Source: Vigna angularis (taxonomy: Eukaryota > Streptophyta > Magnoliopsida > Fabales > Fabaceae). Taken from it: a DNA stretch of 64,000 nucleotides. Under the pieces are notes generated by a model. That model was not told where the DNA came from. It searched no databases and was given only the letters and a program-made list of their open reading frames with translations. Below are positions 28,101 to 40,786 of the stretch, piece by piece (position 1 is the first letter of the stretch; every line of letters begins with the position of its first letter). The stretch is from NCBI RefSeq assembly GCF_016808095.1, contig NC_068972.1, positions 4,911,001 to 4,975,000 of the forward strand, read 5' to 3'. A program made the translations under genes and the position numbers.

Positions 28101-28311
28101 AACGCTAATCTTCTACCATATATTTTACAAGCAAAATAAAACTTTGATTCAAAATCAAGCTTTGCTTGTCTTTCTAAGATTTCTTGTTTATTAATAATTT
28201 TTCACAATACTGCAATCACAAAACCGAAATTCCCTTTCTTTTAACCAGGAAAAGATTAAGGGGAAAGCAGTTATGGAAGGATACCCAATAAGGAACATAT
28301 ATGCTTGTTGA
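24280..28311 (+). CDS. Class IV aminotransferase-like PLP enzyme (branched-chain / D-amino-acid transaminase fold), 359 residues
   Basis: Eight exons: 24280-24370, 24482-24953, 25651-25768, 26437-26543, 26918-27003, 27831-27940, 28013-28045 and 28249-28311. All have GT/AG borders and join to 1080 bases in frame. The protein opens MSASRYLLSNGILL and has the fold-type IV layout: the FLETHPGAYTTSRTYN region (residues 25-40), the FWERHMKRL helix, a probable PLP-bonding lysine K182 (in AAAKYSDW), and 33 residues later E215 in LEGCVTNFF, the usual Glu plus phosphate-binding TNxF motif. The tail is GPGRITTVIEEKIKGKAV. It resembles the Arabidopsis family annotated as D-amino-acid aminotransferase-like (At3g54970 type). 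No clear transit peptide is seen. The substrate is unknown; assignment to BCAT, D-amino acid or aminodeoxychorismate chemistry cannot be made from sequence. Intron 5 holds a solo LTR and intron 2 a TA repeat. Confidence 0.87.
25078..25119. repeat. TA microsatellite in intron 2 of the aminotransferase gene
   Basis: About 21 units of alternating A/T. Confidence 0.9.
27413..27743 (+). mobile_element. Solo LTR, 331 bp, in intron 5 of the aminotransferase gene
   Basis: Begins TGTTAGGATA and ends AACCTAACA, so it has TG...CA ends with a short inverted repeat (TGTTAGG/CCTAACA). It is flanked on both sides by the same 5-bp duplication, GACTT (27408-27412 and 27744-27748). A TATAAATA sits near 27510 in plus orientation. 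No internal region remains, as expected after recombination between two LTRs. The superfamily is uncertain; the short LTR and TGTTAG start suggest a Copia-type or TRIM element. Confidence 0.88.
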
Positions 28312-29632
28312 AAATCCCACCGAGTTGATAATACGATGGGATGAAACGGACGATAGTTGACATTCTCCTTCTTTAGTTGGCTTGTACATTGGCTATTGGC
28401 TCATCCACTACATGAAAATGTTATCTATTGGAACGTGGCCATTTTGTTCAATCTGAAGTCTGAATAACTTCATGAATTAGTTAGAGATCGAATAGAGAGA
28501 ATAAAGGAACAAAAATAGAGAATCCATCTCTAATACTGAGGTCTGGCACTATTTTATTTTCTCGTCGTACAATATTATCCTCTTGTATCTGTTTGTGTGG
28601 AAAATGACTTGAACGAAACAATGTAATAAAAAAAGTCTTCTAAAAATCTAACCTGTTTGTTTTCAATCGTTGAAGAAAATAAATGGGAAAAGCTAATCTA
28701 CTATACTGGATTCCCATCACATATATGGGCATATAAGCTTTAGCCGATCAATCCGCGATAGAGTTTAACTCAAAAGGATAAGACTTTTCTGGTGTTGCTC
28801 TCAACTGAAGCAATCAAGTGATGGTCATTGAATTAGAAATAGAATGATACAAGTTTCCTTATACCATCATTCTAAGCTGGTCTAAAAATAAAACTGTACG
28901 AAAGGGTTAAAGCTGGATGAGATCTCCTGGGATAGATAGTCCATTAATCTACAAAGTGGGTTGATCTACGCCTTTTATCAAGTTGGTTATATTTATAAAA
29001 GAAAACAAATCATTTTTTAAAGTTTATTTTCATGGGTTGACATAATTCGAAAAGGCTATAGGGGCTTTCCTGTGGATCAACTCAATATTTTTTTCTGGCT
29101 CTTACTTCCTGCATCCTCTCAACTTCTTCACACACTTCCTCAAATTTTCAAAATACCATTTTACCTTCTTTGTAACTGACTTCCAGAATACATTGAAATC
29201 TGGAATGAAATTTTGGAACAAGATTCCCATAACAAAATCTTCTGAAACAAATTTTTGGATGTAGTCTGAAAAGAGCTTTTTGGAACACATGAAATATGGT
29301 CTAGAAATAGCTTTCTGAAGCAAATTTTTTTCCGTATTTTTTCTCTTCTTCCTCGGAGTTCTTTCTGTTTCCTTCATTCTCTAAAGCGACGGGGATGGTC
29401 AGAGTGACGGCGGTAGCACAAGAGTGGCTAAAGCTGTTATGTGGTGCAGTAGTAGAGATGAGGTGCACGAAGCAATAGTCTACTTTTCTTAGTAAAATAA
29501 AAAAAAAATAGACAGAAAAGAGTATTACTCCCTCCACCAACACCAATTGCTCTCTGCATCACCTCATATTCATTTTATCCTTAATATAAAACAACATCCG
29601 TTTCACCATCCCATACCCAATTTTTTGGCTTA
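28312..29632. other. 3' UTR and intergenic, no gene seen
   Basis: The first 300 bases are probably the aminotransferase 3' UTR (AATGTAATAAAA near 28620). After that, 29100-29380 holds TTCTGAARCAAATTTTT-type internal repetition (29240 and 29315) and a short minus-strand frame without known similarity. Confidence 0.45.
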
Positions 29633-29641
29633 TTATATTCA

Positions 29642-30801
29642 GAGAGGTGCTCTCTCCACTACCACAGAATCCCTGCACCTCCCCAACTTTTTTTTAAATT
29701 CCAAAATTATCCTTTTTATTTTTAATATTTACCTTTTTTACTTTTAAGTTAAAACCCTAATTACCCTACACCTCCTCCTCATTTCACTCAAAGTCACAGC
29801 CCACCCCCCAACTCTCACTTCCTCTCTTTCTCTCCGTTTCTTCCCCTACCATTCTCCATTTCCGATTCGAGTTCCTTCCTTTTTCTTCTCCATTTTGGTG
29901 CATTGGTGGTGTGTTGGTTGTATGTTGGTGGTGCGGTGGTGGTGGCGGTGGTAGTGTGTCGTTCAGATATTGCGAGAGTGACAAATCTGTTTCGTGACCC
30001 TGCGAGTGGAAACTCAAATTAGGTGAGTGATGCAATAAATATTATATCGAAAAAACCCTAGGCGTGACGTGAAAACGAATTTACCGGTTGTGGAGGGAGA
30101 TTGTCGTTGGAGCTATAGCAGAAGGTGTAGGGAGAAGAGTTAAGTTGCTTGCGAACGGGAATGCGAAGTCCATTTGAACCACCGGAACGACAAGGAAATA
30201 GTGTGGCGAATCAACATTTCCGTTCTTCGGAAAATTGGGAATGTTGCAACACACAAATATGAACGAATGTTCATATCTGTTTAAGAATCAAACGTGCATT
30301 GACATCCGTTTGATTAATAAAATAAAATCAAGAGTCTTCTTCAACAGAAACCAGGAAAACAAGATTAGAAGAACAGTGCATTCTCTGAACAAAGTAATTA
30401 TACTAATCAAAATTGATTCCAACTACTGTTTGAAGAATAAAAAGACAAGTTTAAAAACCCTAAAGGTTTCGTTAAAAAGTTCTGCCACTTTACTCTTCCT
30501 CAGAAGCAATTTCTCCATTCTTCTTGTTGTGCTTCTTAATGTACCTCTGATTCCTCATAAACTTGGGTTCATCCCTTTGGTGGAAGCGTGGTGATGCCTC
30601 TTAGGCTTCTTGATGCCATTTTTGTGGGTCTTGAAGGATTTCCGTGTAAGTGGTGTATTTAGGGGTAGAGACCATTAATAAGATTTAATGAAGTTGTTAG
30701 ATCTCGGTGAAAGTTAAAATAGAAACTAATATTTTACAAAAGGATAAAAGAGAGATGGGGAGGTGCAGTGAGCACTATGTGGTGGTGGAGTGAGCAACCC
30801 C
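29642..30801. mobile_element. Pack-MULE-like Mutator element, 1.16 kb, carrying host gene DNA
   Basis: A perfect 9-bp duplication, TTATATTCA, flanks the element (29633-29641 and 30802-30810); 9 bp is the Mutator signature. The ends are degenerate inverted repeats: GAGAGGTGCTCTCTCCAC on the left and, in reverse complement, GGGGTTGCTCACTCCACC on the right. Similarity continues inward through CTGCACCTCCCCA and a TTATCCTTTT tract for about 80 bases. The interior has no transposase. It carries a broken ribosomal protein eL29 copy on the minus strand and other sequence with UTR-like and low-complexity coding-like character. The whole matches the definition of a Pack-MULE. Confidence 0.82.
30489..30655 (-). 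pseudogene. Ribosomal protein eL29 (RPL29) pseudogene captured in a Mutator element
   Basis: On the minus strand, 30655 down to about 30570 reads a diverged N-terminal part and then KTHKNGIKKPKRHHHASTKG, the conserved core of the very small, basic 60S protein eL29. A one-base deletion in the CCCAAGTTTATG stretch (about 30563) shifts the frame. In the next frame the normal C-terminus RNQRYIKKHNKKNGEIASEE follows, ending in TAA at 30491-30489. The N-terminus upstream of 30640 is also scrambled, with no clear MAKSKNHT-type start. The body is intronless over this stretch, and the following 200 bases resemble a 3' UTR. It cannot make eL29. Confidence 0.85.
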
Positions 30802-30829
30802 TTATATTCAATGGATGTGTGGCAAGTAT

Positions 30830-31740
30830 TTTTTTTTAATTTTTTAAATATTATATTTTAATTAATTTATAAATTACTTTATTTTTTTATTTTTTATAAT
30901 ATATTACGAAAATTAATTTTATTTTATTTAATTAAATAATTATTATTGATTTAATTAAATAATATATATATATATATATATATTAATTTAAAATATATAA
31001 ATTAATAAATTATAAAACATGTGGTCAACGGACGTAGCACATCCGTTTATTTATAATATTTATATTAAAATAATTAATTAAATAATAATATATAAATTAA
31101 ATTAATAATAATTATTTTATTATATAAAATAAAATTAATTTATATATAATTATATAATAAATTTAAAATTAAATTAAATAATATTTATATATTAATTTAA
31201 AATATAATAAATTAATAAACTAAAAAAAATTACTGAAGATGATGTGATACATTCATTTACTTAATAACATAAAATTTTTTATAATAATTAATTAAATAAT
31301 AATATATAAATTAAATTAATAATAATTATTTTATTAAATAATATAAAACTAATTTATATATAATTATGTAATAAATTTTTAAAAAAATAAATAATATTTA
31401 TATATTAATTTAAAATATAATAAATTAATAAATTAAAAAAAAAATTTACGAATGTAACGTGGCAACTTAATAATATAAAAAATATTATAATAATTAATTA
31501 AATAATAATATATAAATTAAATTAATAATTATTATTTTATTTAATAAATTTAATTTAATTTATATATAATTATATAATAAATTTAAAAAAAAATATTTAT
31601 ATATTAAATTAAAATATAATAAACTAAAAATAAATAAAAAAACCTTGTGGATGTGGCCACATCCGTTTATTTAATAATATAAAAAATATTAAATTAATAA
31701 TTGAAAAACTAAAAAAAAACTTTAAAAGATGTGACATATC
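30830..31740. repeat. AT-rich tandem repeat, about 200-214 bp unit, three to four copies
   Basis: TAATTAATTAAATAATAATA starts at 31071, 31285 and 31491 (periods 214 and 206), with a degenerate copy near 31690. Each unit also contains a short GC-richer insert around CACATCCGTTTATTTA; at 31649-31664 it forms the perfect palindrome GGATGTGGCCACATCC. It abuts the right end of the Mutator element. A tract near 31770-31830 resembles the inner TIR of that element, so this may be a second, related element. Confidence 0.6.
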
Positions 31741-33091
31741 CGTTGAAGAAAAAATGTAGAGATGTAAGATATTTTAAAATATAAAGGATAATTTTGAAAT
31801 TTAAAAAAAATGTGGTGTTGTAGGAAACAACGTGGAAAGGTGTACGAGTAACCATCTGCAGAAAATATGTGGAACTGATGTTTGTTTTTTTTTCCTTTTT
31901 CTCAACACAAATGTATTAAATCATAACTATAACAAATAAAATCTGTTTTCATTTTACGTTACAAATATGTAATTTAATTCCTACCTTTATTGTTTCCAAA
32001 GTTTGTATAAAAAACTATGAAAACAGAATAAAAAATTCACTACAAATTCAAACTTGAAGAAGTACGAAGCAAATAAAACAGAGTGTTGCTTTGCAATTAG
32101 GAAAAAAAAAACTTTCTTAAACTAAAACCACATTATTTACCAACATATTATTTATTGGAGTGAAATTCAACCACTACCACCTATGAAAGTTTCGAGTCAG
32201 CAAAGGAAAATAAATAAAAAATAAATAAAGTGACTAGGACAGAAGATTAGATCAAAGTCAAAAGTAACCATTAACGGAAAAAATACTTCTAACCAATAAA
32301 TGGAAAAAAAAAATAAAGCACTTGTTACTTTTTGCTTTTTTTCCTTGCAACTTCTTGAAGCTACAAAACAAAATAAAAAACAACGTAAAGATTATTAGCT
32401 GTGTTCTGTTTCGTAGCAAACCAAAAGATTCAATTTAAGTCAACAAAATCTGGCTGCATGACAAGAGAAATTTGGCCGTTAGCAGATGAGCCAGGTTTCA
32501 AGTTCTTAAGAAAAACAGTAAAATGTATGAAAATGTCACATGCAAATATGACAACAGTGTTGAACTTTGTCTTTAAGCTGATTGTCAAAATCAGATTACG
32601 ATTATTCTATGGAAATTATATCTGAAGTGTGCTACTCGAAGAAATCGGAGCAATGAATTAATTGTGATTTTATTCTTTTGGTTTTATCTCATGTTGTGAA
32701 CATAGTGCCATGTGTAGAAACCGTGTTGGTCACTCCGTGACATAATCCAAGTCCAAAGATCAGATAGCACTAGAATGTTTTTCTTTTTCTTAAAAAACTA
32801 TTACTTCCATAAGATCTGAGATTACATAACTTCGTAAGAGGATTCTTCGGCACATTCATGCTAACTCTACATGCAGCTATTCTTTTAACAAACAAATACT
32901 TCAGACATTTATATTTTAATAACTCGTTTCTTAATATTTTTCCCCCTCATCAATCAACACAATCTTTTAAACATATATTTTATTGGTTGAGACTTAATTA
33001 TAGCTATAAATCTGAGAGAATTTTATTGAATATTGTTTTGGGTTGAAGGGGGCTGAATTCGAGATTGGAGATAATCCAGGAGCTATGTAGC

Positions 33092-33262
33092 AAACCGAGC
33101 AAGACATGCAGGAAGCTGATCGAATACTGTAACAGACCAGGTAGAATATGCAGGAGACTGACCGAATATTACAACAAACCAGATAGAACATACACGAGAC
33201 TGATCGAACACTATAATAACCAAATAAAACATGCAAAAGAGTAACCGAACACTGTAACATAC
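33092..33262. repeat. Degenerate minisatellite, about 42-bp unit, four copies
   Basis: Units start near 33092, 33133, 33177 and 33219 and share the pattern ACCRRRYARRACATGCA...GACYGAAYACTRTAAC. Confidence 0.7.
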
Positions 33263-34486
33263 CGCATGGATTACTGAGGAGACTCACGAGCTATTACTTT
33301 TCAACCACTAGAAAAATGGTTTTAAAAATGTTTTCCTATGGTAGTTGCTAGCATTTCTCAACAAACAAATCCTCATACCAACATGAAGGAAAGAGAAAGA
33401 GACACACCCTACTTGGTTCAGAGGCCAACAACAATAAAAACAAACTTGGTTTTCTAAATTATGCTACTCAACGAGTTTAACAGACCACCATCACATGCTA
33501 CGCTGTAGATTATGTAGGTTTGAATTTTCACATAAGACAAACAAGCTAAAGTACAAAAATGAAAAAACAGTTATTTAAGTTGGTATCATACTGTATATAC
33601 AATGTTCATACACAAAGAACAATCCAACCGTTTTCTATACATGTCTATTTCCTTTTGAGTTTAGAAGAATTTGAGATTTACCTAAATATCTACCCATAAC
33701 AGAATTTCTAGATGACATTGGTGAAAAGGATGTAAAAGCTAGCTATACTAGTGTAATTAAAGCTAGCGTCTATCATTTATTTCTTATGGACAACCAAACA
33801 TGCCATTAGTTTCTTTCTTTTAAGTTATTCACCAATTTTTAATCACGATATAAAATTTTAAAAATATATTTTTTAACTTTTATCGTACGACAATAAAGAA
33901 AATTATAAGTGTTTTTTTTATACTTTTTATTTTTATTTTATTTTAACAAAAATACACCTAAAACACAAATGGTTGCTAGTTGTCCGAAACCACCATCCTT
34001 TTTTCCTTATGTGGCTGGCACCGCCCCTCTCTAGATGGTCGGCAGACGTGTTTGGGGGCTCCAGGCATAGCTTCCTACAAGCACTTTAATTTTTAGGTAT
34101 CTTTTGTTTGGTGAGAAAACTTTCTAACCAGGATTAGGTTCAGGATCTATTTGGATTTTTTTTTTCAATATTTATGTAAAAGAATCATAACAAAATTTAA
34201 TTTATGAAGTTTTTTTTTTCTAAAAGTATTTATGTAAAAATTCATCCTTAATCCTGATATTTTTATTTGTGAAAAAGAATAGAGTACCGTTATCATATTT
34301 AGATATTATATTATTGTATAAAGTATTGATCGAGTTTACTTATAACTAATTTTTATCAAGTAACTGAAAACAACTACTTTATTGAAGTTTTTCTTTCAAA
34401 ACAATTTTTTTTTTACTCATACAACTCAAATATTTGGCAAAAATATTCCACTTCCGTTATTAATGACATGTTGGTTTCTTATTGCA

Positions 34487-34617
<131 letters not shown>

Positions 34618-36393
34618 TGCTCTTCAAAATGTAAGTATTTTAAGTTATTCATTGATAAACTTAACTTTTCTAAAATACTGTCAAAGATATCGATTGCTGA
34701 CACGGTAGCTTGGGTAAGGAACACTACTTACAAAATTAAGAATACAGATTTTTATGTTCTAAAGAAGATACGTTAATAAAGAAAATATTTTAAATATATA
34801 AGGTCAATCATAAAACACATTAAAAATTAAGTTAAATATTTATTTTAATAATTTTAATTTGAATTATACTTTTTAAAATGTTCAAATTACGAGACGTGAA
34901 AGGATTATAAAATTTAATTATCAACAATATGACGATTTTAGCTGTATTATTTGACTGAAAATTACCTTTTTTTTCTCAGTTAGGAATTTAAATTTACGGA
35001 AATTTATTTAAGGAAACATATTCATCTAGTATCAATTGATGGCGTTCCTGCTGAAAAACATTCAGAGAGTGCTTTGTTTTTTTGCTTTTTTTAAAAAAAA
35101 TTATTAAACTTTGTTCTGGAAAACAGAAACACGTATCATTAAAAAATATTGTAAAATATTACAAATTAAATTTTACAACTAGTTTATAAAAAAAATGAAA
35201 ACTAAGGTTCAAAATCAATTCTCAGGAAATATGTTAAATTTAAAAAAAAAATTGATATTTTTCAGCTTCACATAATTCTAGCATAGTAGTGTAAATAATT
35301 TTAATTGTTGAATTACACATTTACATATATTTAAATCGCTTGAAATTTGATAGACATGACATCAAGATAGTAATAATTTAAGGCTAAAAATGATAAAAAA
35401 AAAAAAAGTTACCATATTGCGTTTGGTATCGATTAATCCTATAAGGACTCAAATTTGAAGAAAAAAAAATCTTGAAAAAGGAATCTAGAATCGAGATAAA
35501 ATTTTGATAATAATAAAATGCAGAAAAAACCAAAAAGAAAATTTGAGGTTGAAACGCAATCCCTTCCGAAAATCCAGAAGCATAGTGACGTTGAAGGGTA
35601 GGCTACTTAGAGATGAAGAGCAGTGGTCCCCTTTTCTTTATCAGAAGCCACCAATTACCACTGCTCCTAACTCTATAAACTTTTGCTATATGTATCCTAA
35701 ACTTTCTCCCATCAAAACTAATATCAATTCGCTGAATTAGAGACCACCCACTTCAAAATTCTTTTCTCCATATTTCTATTTTAGACACTAGTTTGTTAAT
35801 AATTAGACCAACTAACCTTGAGTGCAACTTTTTGATAACTCCTAACTCAAATTTTGTTCACTACCTGTTGCTGTCCAGAGTGGAGAACTAAAAAAGGAAC
35901 CCAGCATTAGAGAGAAGTGACATTGAGGGCATGGCCAAATCTAAATAAGTTGATCAATTTCACTAAAATAGTAACGATAGCAAGGGACATCCAATTTCCT
36001 AACTAGCAAGGTTTTCATAGATTTCAATGATGCAAGAAAGTCTAACCTCCCATAAATGCACAGGACCCAAATTCCCCTCCCGTGCATAGAGCACCACATA
36101 AAATATTTGTTTAATACGAAACCCTATAAAACGTTGGCTGGTCCATGCAGTGCAAGCTGTTGCATTAGAGAGTGATAATGGTTTTACAGCTCGTGATGAG
36201 ATGTAAAAAGCGGAGGCTGGAAGAAAGGGAGAGAGAGAGAGTGCGTGTTTGTCAGTTACTGTCAGAGAAGCGTGGTGGTAGATTAGAGGTATGACTGAGG
36301 TATCACTCTCCTACCTTGTGAAGCATTTGCCTTCTTGTTTAGGTTAGTTGGCACTTGGCAATAACTTTGTCTTTTTCATGGACCTTCCTACGC

Positions 36394-36414
36394 TCTTTCT
36401 CTCTCTCTCTCTCT
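36394..36414 (+). promoter_or_regulatory. CT-rich tract upstream of the WNK gene
   Basis: A CTCTCT tract about 200 bases before the WNK start codon; a matching GA run lies at 36229-36241. Pyrimidine-rich leaders of this kind are common near plant transcription starts. Confidence 0.35.
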
Positions 36415-36617
36415 TCCCTGATTCTCTCTATGTCCACAGAAAACCAAAGTAATTAGTTATCACACTTTCCTATATTCCTTGTATTATGCATTGACAAAAC
36501 TACCGATTTTTTTTCTCCCTTCTCGTGTTCTTTATCCTTCTCACTTTCTCGCAGAAGAGGAAGTTAAACTCTTTATAAACTATACCAAAGGAGACAACAG
36601 ATAATAAGAAGCAAAGC

Positions 36618-39596
36618 ATGAATGGTGCTGCATGTGTTGATGCAGAGTGCTGTGAGTTTGTGGAAGTTGATCCTACAGGAAGATATGGAAGAGTACATAT
36701 ACCTTTCCTTTACTCATAAATTTTGTTAGTTCTTTATGTTCTGGTTCTTTGTTCTGATTCCGGGATTTGAATTTCATGTTTTGCAGTACAATGAAATTCT
36801 TGGCAAAGGAGCTTCCAAGACAGTGTATGCGTGATATCCTTAGCTCTCGGTTTTCAGCATACCCATCTCAGTTTTCCAAACAAAATCTTTTAACTGCTTG
36901 AGATGTTTTCCATTTTGTTGTTTGAGTGAAACAGTTACTGGGTTTCAACAAAATGAGTTGTTTCTCTTCTTTTCTTTTTTAATGAGACCATATTCATTTG
37001 TTGCAGCTATAAAGCATTTGATGAGTATGAAGGGATAGAAGTAGCATGGAATCAAGTAAAGCTTTATGACTTTTTGCAGAATCCTGAAGATCTTGAGAGG
37101 TTATACAGTGAAATCCATCTTCTCAAGACATTGAAACACAAGAACATCATGAAGTTCTATACTTCGTGGGTTGATACTGACAACAGACAAATCAATTTTG
37201 TCACCGAGATGTTTACCTCTGGGACTCTAAGACAGTAAGCCCTCTCCTTATTATCTTCTATGCATGTAAGCGTATATGTGTATATTCGATTGAATGATTT
37301 ATTCGGGTAGTTCTAGCTTCTGCTTCTTTTTGTTTACAAATGGGTATATGCGTATATGTTTATTATATTCATTGTGTAAGCAGGTACAGACTTAAGCACA
37401 GACGGGTTAACATCAGAGCTGTTAAGCATTGGTGTAGGCAGATTTTGGAAGGGCTTCTGTATCTGCACAGCCATAATCCTCCTGTGATCCACAGAGATCT
37501 CAAGTGTGATAACATTTTCATCAATGGCAACCAAGGGGAAGTCAAAATCGGTGATCTTGGCCTTGCTGCGATTCTCCGCAAATCTAATGCTGCTCGTTGT
37601 GTTGGTGCGTAGAAAAGCAGCATGAAAGCCTTTGATTATGTTCCAAAAGATGAATATGAAAATGTTACTTTCCACTATGATAATTAGTCCTCTATGTCTG
37701 CACAGTTCACCAGGTTAAGACTCTATTTTCTTTTCCTTCTTTGTTTTACTCCAGGCACCCCTGAGTTTATGGCTCCGGAAGTGTATGAAGAGGATTACAA
37801 TGAGTTGGTTGACATATACTCTTTTGGAATGTGCATCTTAGAGATGGTCACTTTTGAATATCCTTATAGTGAATGCAACCATCCTGCTCAAATTTACAAG
37901 AAAGTTGTATCTGTATGAAGCAAAAGTCGTTCTTTTATTTAATTTACCTCGACTTTCTGTCTTATATGATTCTTCATCTTTGTCCACTAACTTGTATGCA
38001 TATTTTACAGGGGAAGAAGCCAGAAGCTCTTTACAAAGTAGTCAATCCAGAGGTAAGACAGTTTGTAGAGAAATGCTTAGCAACTGCGTCCCTCAGACTT
38101 TCAGCTAAGGAACTCTTGGAGGATCCTTTTCTGCAAATTGACGATTATGGATTTGACTCAAAAGTAGTGCAGTATCAAAGAGATTGCTATGAAGTAGCCC
38201 CATCAATCAGACAGCCTTTGAATGTAACGTATAGCATCAACACCTCAATGAGTGGGTACACTGATAATCTTGGTGGTTATGGGCCCTTCTCTGAATTGGA
38301 TTATCATCAAAACGATTTCGAAACAAGGGAAATTGGTCTCTTTGATTGTGAAGAGGATGGCAATTTGGCTATGGTTGACACCACAATCAAAAGTGGGAGA
38401 AGAGAAGATGATGGCATCTTTTTGAGACTCAGAATTGCAGATAATGAAGGTTAGCATTTCAATTTCTTATTTTCTTTTTGGAATTCTCAGTATTTGATTA
38501 TTCTATATTCTGTTGTTCTTCTGATAAGCAAATAAACCAAAGTAACAAGACATTACTCTAAACAGGTCGAATTCGAAACATCTACTTCCCATTCGACATT
38601 GAGACGGATACTGCATTGAGCGTTGCAAATGAAATGGTAACTGAGCTTGACATAACTGATCAAGATGTAGCAGATTTGGCAAATATGATAGACAATGAAA
38701 TTGCAACACTGGTTCCCGAGTGGAGAACAGGAGCCAGAATAGAGGAAAATTCAGAATGTTCAGGTGCAGGTGTCTGCCTCAATTGTGCTGCAAACGGTTA
38801 CTTGTTTGATTATGTATCAAATAATCCATGTGGCAAGAATCTTCAATTTCTTCGTTGTTCTAAAAATGGATGTGCTGCAATTCATGGCCGATTTGAGGAG
38901 ATAACATACCAAGTTGAAGGGTCTGCAAGTAGTGATACCGAAGGTGCACGGGATGCATCAAGCCATTCCGATGGCATTCATTATACAGATATTTGGGCCC
39001 AGAGAGATGAACCAGAGTTATGCCATGAAGAGTTAAAAGACATACACTGTGACCAAACTCACGAGGCATCAAATCCGTTGAACATCAAGGAGGAAGGAAA
39101 AGCTGTTAATGTGAATGGAGAAAGTGATCTCAATACCAAAAGGCCTCATTCAAACCCTGCAATAAATTGTTTTATGTTGGATTGTGAAAATGAAATTAGG
39201 CAAGAGCTAAGATGGCTCAAAGCAAAGTACCAGATGCAGTTAAGGGAGCTTAGAGATCAACAACTGGGGGTTAAGCCAAAATTTTCTTGCATGTCTCCTG
39301 ATACGAAAAAAATAAATTGTGGGAAGGATGGAATTCAGAGTTTATCAGCTCAATCCAGATTGAAGATACAAAAGCATAAACCACAATTAAGATCTATAGT
39401 TTCCGGGAAGCATTTCCCTCTTGAAGACGAGAAATGCAATAATTATGCTGATCAAATGGTTCAAAATGTTGAGGAGATTAATCAGTCTAACAGTCCTGAG
39501 CGAATGCTCACAGCCAAGGATTTCTTTACAGGAGCTTTGTTTCCAAGCTCACTTCAGAGGGCAACCTCCCTTCCCGTTGATGCAATAGATTTCTAG
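36618..39596 (+). CDS. WNK (with-no-lysine) serine/threonine kinase, WNK4/5-like, 729 residues
   Basis: Seven exons: 36618-36692, 36787-36824, 37007-37234, 37384-37604, 37755-37912, 38011-38449 and 38566-39596 (2190 bases, in frame). The kinase domain starts at about residue 24 ([19 protein letters not shown]). The usual strand-3 lysine is absent (IEVAWNQV), and a lysine sits in the glycine loop (GASKTVY), which defines WNK kinases. [16 protein letters not shown] and [20 protein letters not shown] follow. After the kinase comes the OSR1_C/autoinhibitory-like segment [16 protein letters not shown] with [15 protein letters not shown], then a Ser/acidic tail with a predicted coiled coil ([20 protein letters not shown]). 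Plant WNKs act in clock, flowering and osmotic signalling. Order and residues fit the Arabidopsis WNK4/WNK5 group; the exact orthologue was not settled. A fragment of this gene type recurs at 47452. Confidence 0.93.
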
Positions 39597-40603
39597 AATC
39601 TAGAAACCACCAAAGTTCATAATCATGAGCGGGTACCAATTTAACTACATTAACTGATAGCCTGTTTTCTTAAACTTAGGAAAGAAAATCAGAGCCTGAG
39701 ACTGATAGGATTTACTCAAAAGACGCTAGCTGTAATTTAGCTTGTGGGCACCCTTTTCCATGATGGTGGTCACTTGACCTAGTATGAAAAATGCCAGATG
39801 TAAATCATGCACAGGATAACTCAGTCACATTAATGTAAGTAAAGTTTTCCCTTGAGATGCTGAATTTCAGCTCCATCTCCTACAGGATTACATACCATTG
39901 ATGATATGAGATGCTGTGTCAGTAAAATCTGTCAGTTTTCTCTATGATATAAGTTTTTATCCGTTTATCATTCCTAACCTTTTCACAAACCTAATGTAAT
40001 GAGTCATGAGGCAGCTAAATAATGTTCTAAATCAGAAATTATTGTGTGGTTCAAAGCCCCCAAGCTAAGTTTAAAAATAACTAATCAAATTTGACTAAAC
40101 CATAGACGTGCTGGGTCGAACAATAACTTTTCCAGAAATGGAGGTACCATGGAACCAGATACTTGTACAACTAGAAAACTATCTAATTTGTAGTTCCTTC
40201 TTCCTCAGAAATGTAATGAAGTGATGTAAAATATTCATAATTTCTAGTCCTTTATATTACTGAAAAGATTGCACTTTTATTCTCCATTTTGATGAATACT
40301 GCCAAAGAGGAATCTGTCTGAGAGAGCACTGTGCGGTGGTTTGGAAGAGCAAAGAAGAAATGGTCCATCATGTAGTGTGATGTTTAATGTTCATCTGGTA
40401 AGAACACTTCATCATAACAGCGACGTCACATGGTTTTGCAGCGCCACATCCTAAACTGGCCAAAGGGGTAGATATTTCAAAGGTTCGGATAAAGGTAACT
40501 CTGACAAAATACTATTGCCCTGTAAATTTTGCTCCCCAAACAATGATCATATCCGTTAAAGGAATTTTCGAGATTAAGATTTAGGTTTAATAACTTTTTT
40601 TTG

Positions 40604-40710
40604 TCCTAAGGGAATGTTCGAAATTATCACAATTTTTTTTTCTGATGAACTATATATATATATATAGTCCTAAGGGAATGTTCGAAATTATCACAATTTT
40701 TTTTCTGATG

Positions 40711-40727
<17 letters not shown>
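40604..40727. repeat. 62-bp tandem duplication leading into a TA run
   Basis: The phrase TCCTAAGGGAATGTTCGAAA and the following bases occur twice in a row (from about 40604 and 40667), each copy ending in TA repeats, probably from slippage or unequal exchange. Confidence 0.8.

Positions 40728-40784
<57 letters not shown>
40713..40784. repeat. TA microsatellite, 72 bp
   Basis: About 36 AT units directly after the duplicated segment. Confidence 0.95.

Positions 40785-40786
<2 letters not shown>

Noticed and set aside
35618..35666. GAGCAGTGGT ... ACCACTGCTC hairpin that could be a miRNA precursor
   Set aside because: The stem is only 10 bp with a 29-base loop; a few such pairs are expected by chance in 64 kb, and no known miRNA sequence is present.
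37541..37570. DLG instead of DFG in the WNK kinase as a sign of inactivation
   Set aside because: As far as I recall, DLG is normal for plant WNK kinases and does not mark a dead kinase.
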